Assembly (NCBI GenBank): GCA_977006965.1
Contig: OZ345358.1
Location: 2,976,001 to 3,040,000, forward strand
Origin: Phymatolithon calcareum
Lineage: Eukaryota > Rhodophyta > Florideophyceae > Hapalidiales
DNA length: 64,000 nt
Reading direction: 5' to 3'
Shown here: positions 62,480-64,000 of the stretch, one piece after another
Numbering within the stretch: position 1 is the first letter of the stretch
Layout: each line of letters starts with the position of its first letter
The notes under the pieces: generated by a model
What the model was told of the DNA's origin: nothing
Databases searched by the model: none
What the model saw: the letters and a program-made list of their open reading frames with translations, nothing else
Translations under genes and position numbers: made by a program

Positions 62480-62994
62480 CGCTAGTAGAGCGGAATGTGC
62501 TGGAACGTTGAACGAGGTCTGATAGGTGGTTTGGACTCGACTGTGAAGAGGAATGCGTGAGAATTTCGGAGAAGGCTGATAGGTTTCAAATCAAGAGATC
62601 TAATGCTATCCCTTTTATACTTGAGATTGAACCATCGTGACTGCTGGACTCTAATCGTAGCTAAAGACATTCAAGCCTTGTTCTCTATCTGGCTGGTAAA
62701 TTGATCGAGACAGCTGAGTAGATGATAGCACATGAATAGGCCCATTGTTGAAACCGTTTGGAGTCCAACGGCTCAATCTCGTCTTTATTTCACATAGTCA
62801 GAAGTAACCATGACCCAAGTGTCATAAATGTTTTGATGGCATACAGAACGTACGCTAGGTACTACTAGAACAAGACCACGTGCTGAACATAAGGTGAGTA
62901 CGTTGATTCCCTCAACATTCTGCTTTAATCAACCCCCGCCCGATAACATTCTCCTCGTCCAATGTTCATCTACTACGATCCTCAGTATTAGGTG
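62480..62994. other. 5' flank of the hAT transposase gene
   Basis: No gene recognised; probably the promoter and subterminal region of the element. Confidence 0.35.
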
Positions 62995-63240
62995 GGACGA
63001 ATTCGAATTGCAATTCAGTTCGAAGAACCAATTTGGGTGGAATTGGGAAAAATTGCAATAAACTGATAGCAATAGAATTGGCGCAACCCCTGTCTGCATA
63101 TGCTCTCTAGGTCAGGTGTTGAATTCTTCAGCCATACTTGCTGTCGAGATCTGTGGAAATCTTCCACAGTCAGACTCAGACTTAGGTCATAATTAATTTC
63201 AATTCCCATTTATTGCAATATTGAATAGGAATGGTCTATT
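62995..63240. repeat. ATTGCAAT-rich flank of the hAT element
   Basis: CGAATTGCAATTCAG, AAATTGCAATAAA, GATAGCAATAGAATT and TATTGCAATATTG lie upstream of the transposase, mirrored by the 60560-60590 words downstream. They could be subterminal transposase-binding repeats. Confidence 0.45.
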
Positions 63241-63660
63241 GCAGAACCAAGAATAACTTCTTATTTCAGAACACTACATTGCCTATGTTAGCATCCAATC
63301 CAGATTAGAGAGCGATTTATAAAAATGTACTACGATGCTGACGCATGTTCAACCACGTTCAAAATATCAAATGACTTGAACAAAGAAATTACAGACGCTA
63401 GTTCAACTACGTTACAAACAGGAAGAGTATTGATCTATCGCCTCATCGCATCTCATCGAAAGCATGTCGTTTACACTGCTCCTGTTCCATGTCTTCAACC
63501 ACGAAACCACGCCAGAATGACGTCGTGCAGCAATTGATGACATTTATTGGACGCGAAACGCTGTCCGAGAAGGTCTAACTCAAGTATCGATGCCCCCGTG
63601 ACGGCTATCCAAAGACGGTTATCGCGTTTTTTGAGAACAAAGGGATGGAGTAACCCGTAG

Positions 63661-64000
63661 GCCCATCTCAAGAGCTGTTTTGCTCGCGGACAAGACTCTT
63701 CTACACAAGAGAGTACAGTGCTTCAGCTCTACATGAACTGCGTTTTTATTCTCGGCTCTGTCGCTGAAGTTGAGCGTATTTGGAGCATGCAGAAGCACGT
63801 CCTGACCGTTCAGAGGCGTTTGATGTCCCCGCAGCATTTCGAAGCCCTTGTATTCCTGAAGCACAACGAGCGTTTTTGGAATGAACAATTGGTGAGTCAT
63901 GCTATCAAGTCGTCCCGTTCCGAACGTGCCAAGGAGTTGAGCAACGCACACGACGTGTATGAGGAAGAGAATGCCGAAACCGACAACTTAGTTGAAGGTC
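63661..64000 (+). pseudogene. Second hAT transposase, C-terminal dimerisation domain, partial
   Basis: A plus-strand frame open to the window end reads GSVAEVERIWSMQKHVLTVQ, RRLMSPQHFEALVFLKHNER and FWNEQLV. It is closely related to the end of the minus-strand hAT (SVAEVERLWSMAKYT...FEAMLFLKVNRSYWDE). A TAG at 63658-63660 precedes it, and upstream domains are not recognisable. The gene may continue past the window. Confidence 0.7.

Noticed and set aside
1-64000. CRISPR arrays, rRNA genes, bacterial operons
   Set aside because: No regularly spaced repeats with unique spacers and no rRNA-like blocks were seen. Introns, SINE/LINE and LTR elements show a eukaryotic nuclear genome.

Overview
This is a repeat-rich stretch of a nuclear eukaryotic genome. 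It holds LTR and non-LTR retrotransposons, a tRNA-derived SINE, DNA transposons of four superfamilies (Harbinger-like, Mutator-like and two hAT copies) and a few islands of intron-poor, GC-richer host genes. Long intron-free genes, one 86-base GT-AG intron, secreted malectin-domain proteins and TE-dense intergenic DNA would fit a red alga of the Chondrus type. That placement is my inference and is not proven by any single marker.

Layout. 1-4860: a decayed Ty3/gypsy chromovirus (gag, protease, RT, RNase H, integrase, chromodomain, 3' LTR) inserted into a Harbinger-like transposase gene (4861-5335, minus). 7398-7803: a solo LTR of the same gypsy family with a GAAGG target duplication. 8953-9517: an unnamed dispersed coding repeat (second copy 42930-43310). 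9968-17692, gene island 1: a small secreted cysteine-rich protein, a 1249-residue secreted malectin/PKD/TIG/beta-propeller protein, and a six-helix membrane protein. 18360-23700: decayed LINE copies, one carrying a SINE with a perfect 13-base target duplication. 25163-29013, island 2: two genes built from Arg-Thr-Pro triplet arrays. 33797-41857, island 3: an ubinuclein/Hpc2-like HIRA-complex subunit, a Sec20-like SNARE with one intron, a 1.3 kb Mutator-like element with long terminal inverted repeats, and a transmembrane RING-H2 ubiquitin ligase. 42900-64000: almost entirely transposons, namely two inverted LINE RNase H tails, a plus-strand copia remnant, mixed minus-strand LTR-element remnants, a LINE remnant, a nearly full-length minus-strand copia-type element (54408-59980, LTRs about 95% identical) interrupted by a gypsy solo LTR, and two hAT transposases.

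Main points. The copia-type element has a Tudor-like 'WWPLD...YEDGD' module between integrase and RT, a position comparable to the chromodomain of the gypsy elements here. The three Arg-Thr-Pro arrays each have exactly 19 triplets between conserved caps, while their codons vary freely, which argues for selection on a fixed-length protein rod. TACTGTA/TACAGTA palindromes gather near the starts of most host genes. Nested insertions with intact target duplications let the order of several transposition events be read directly.
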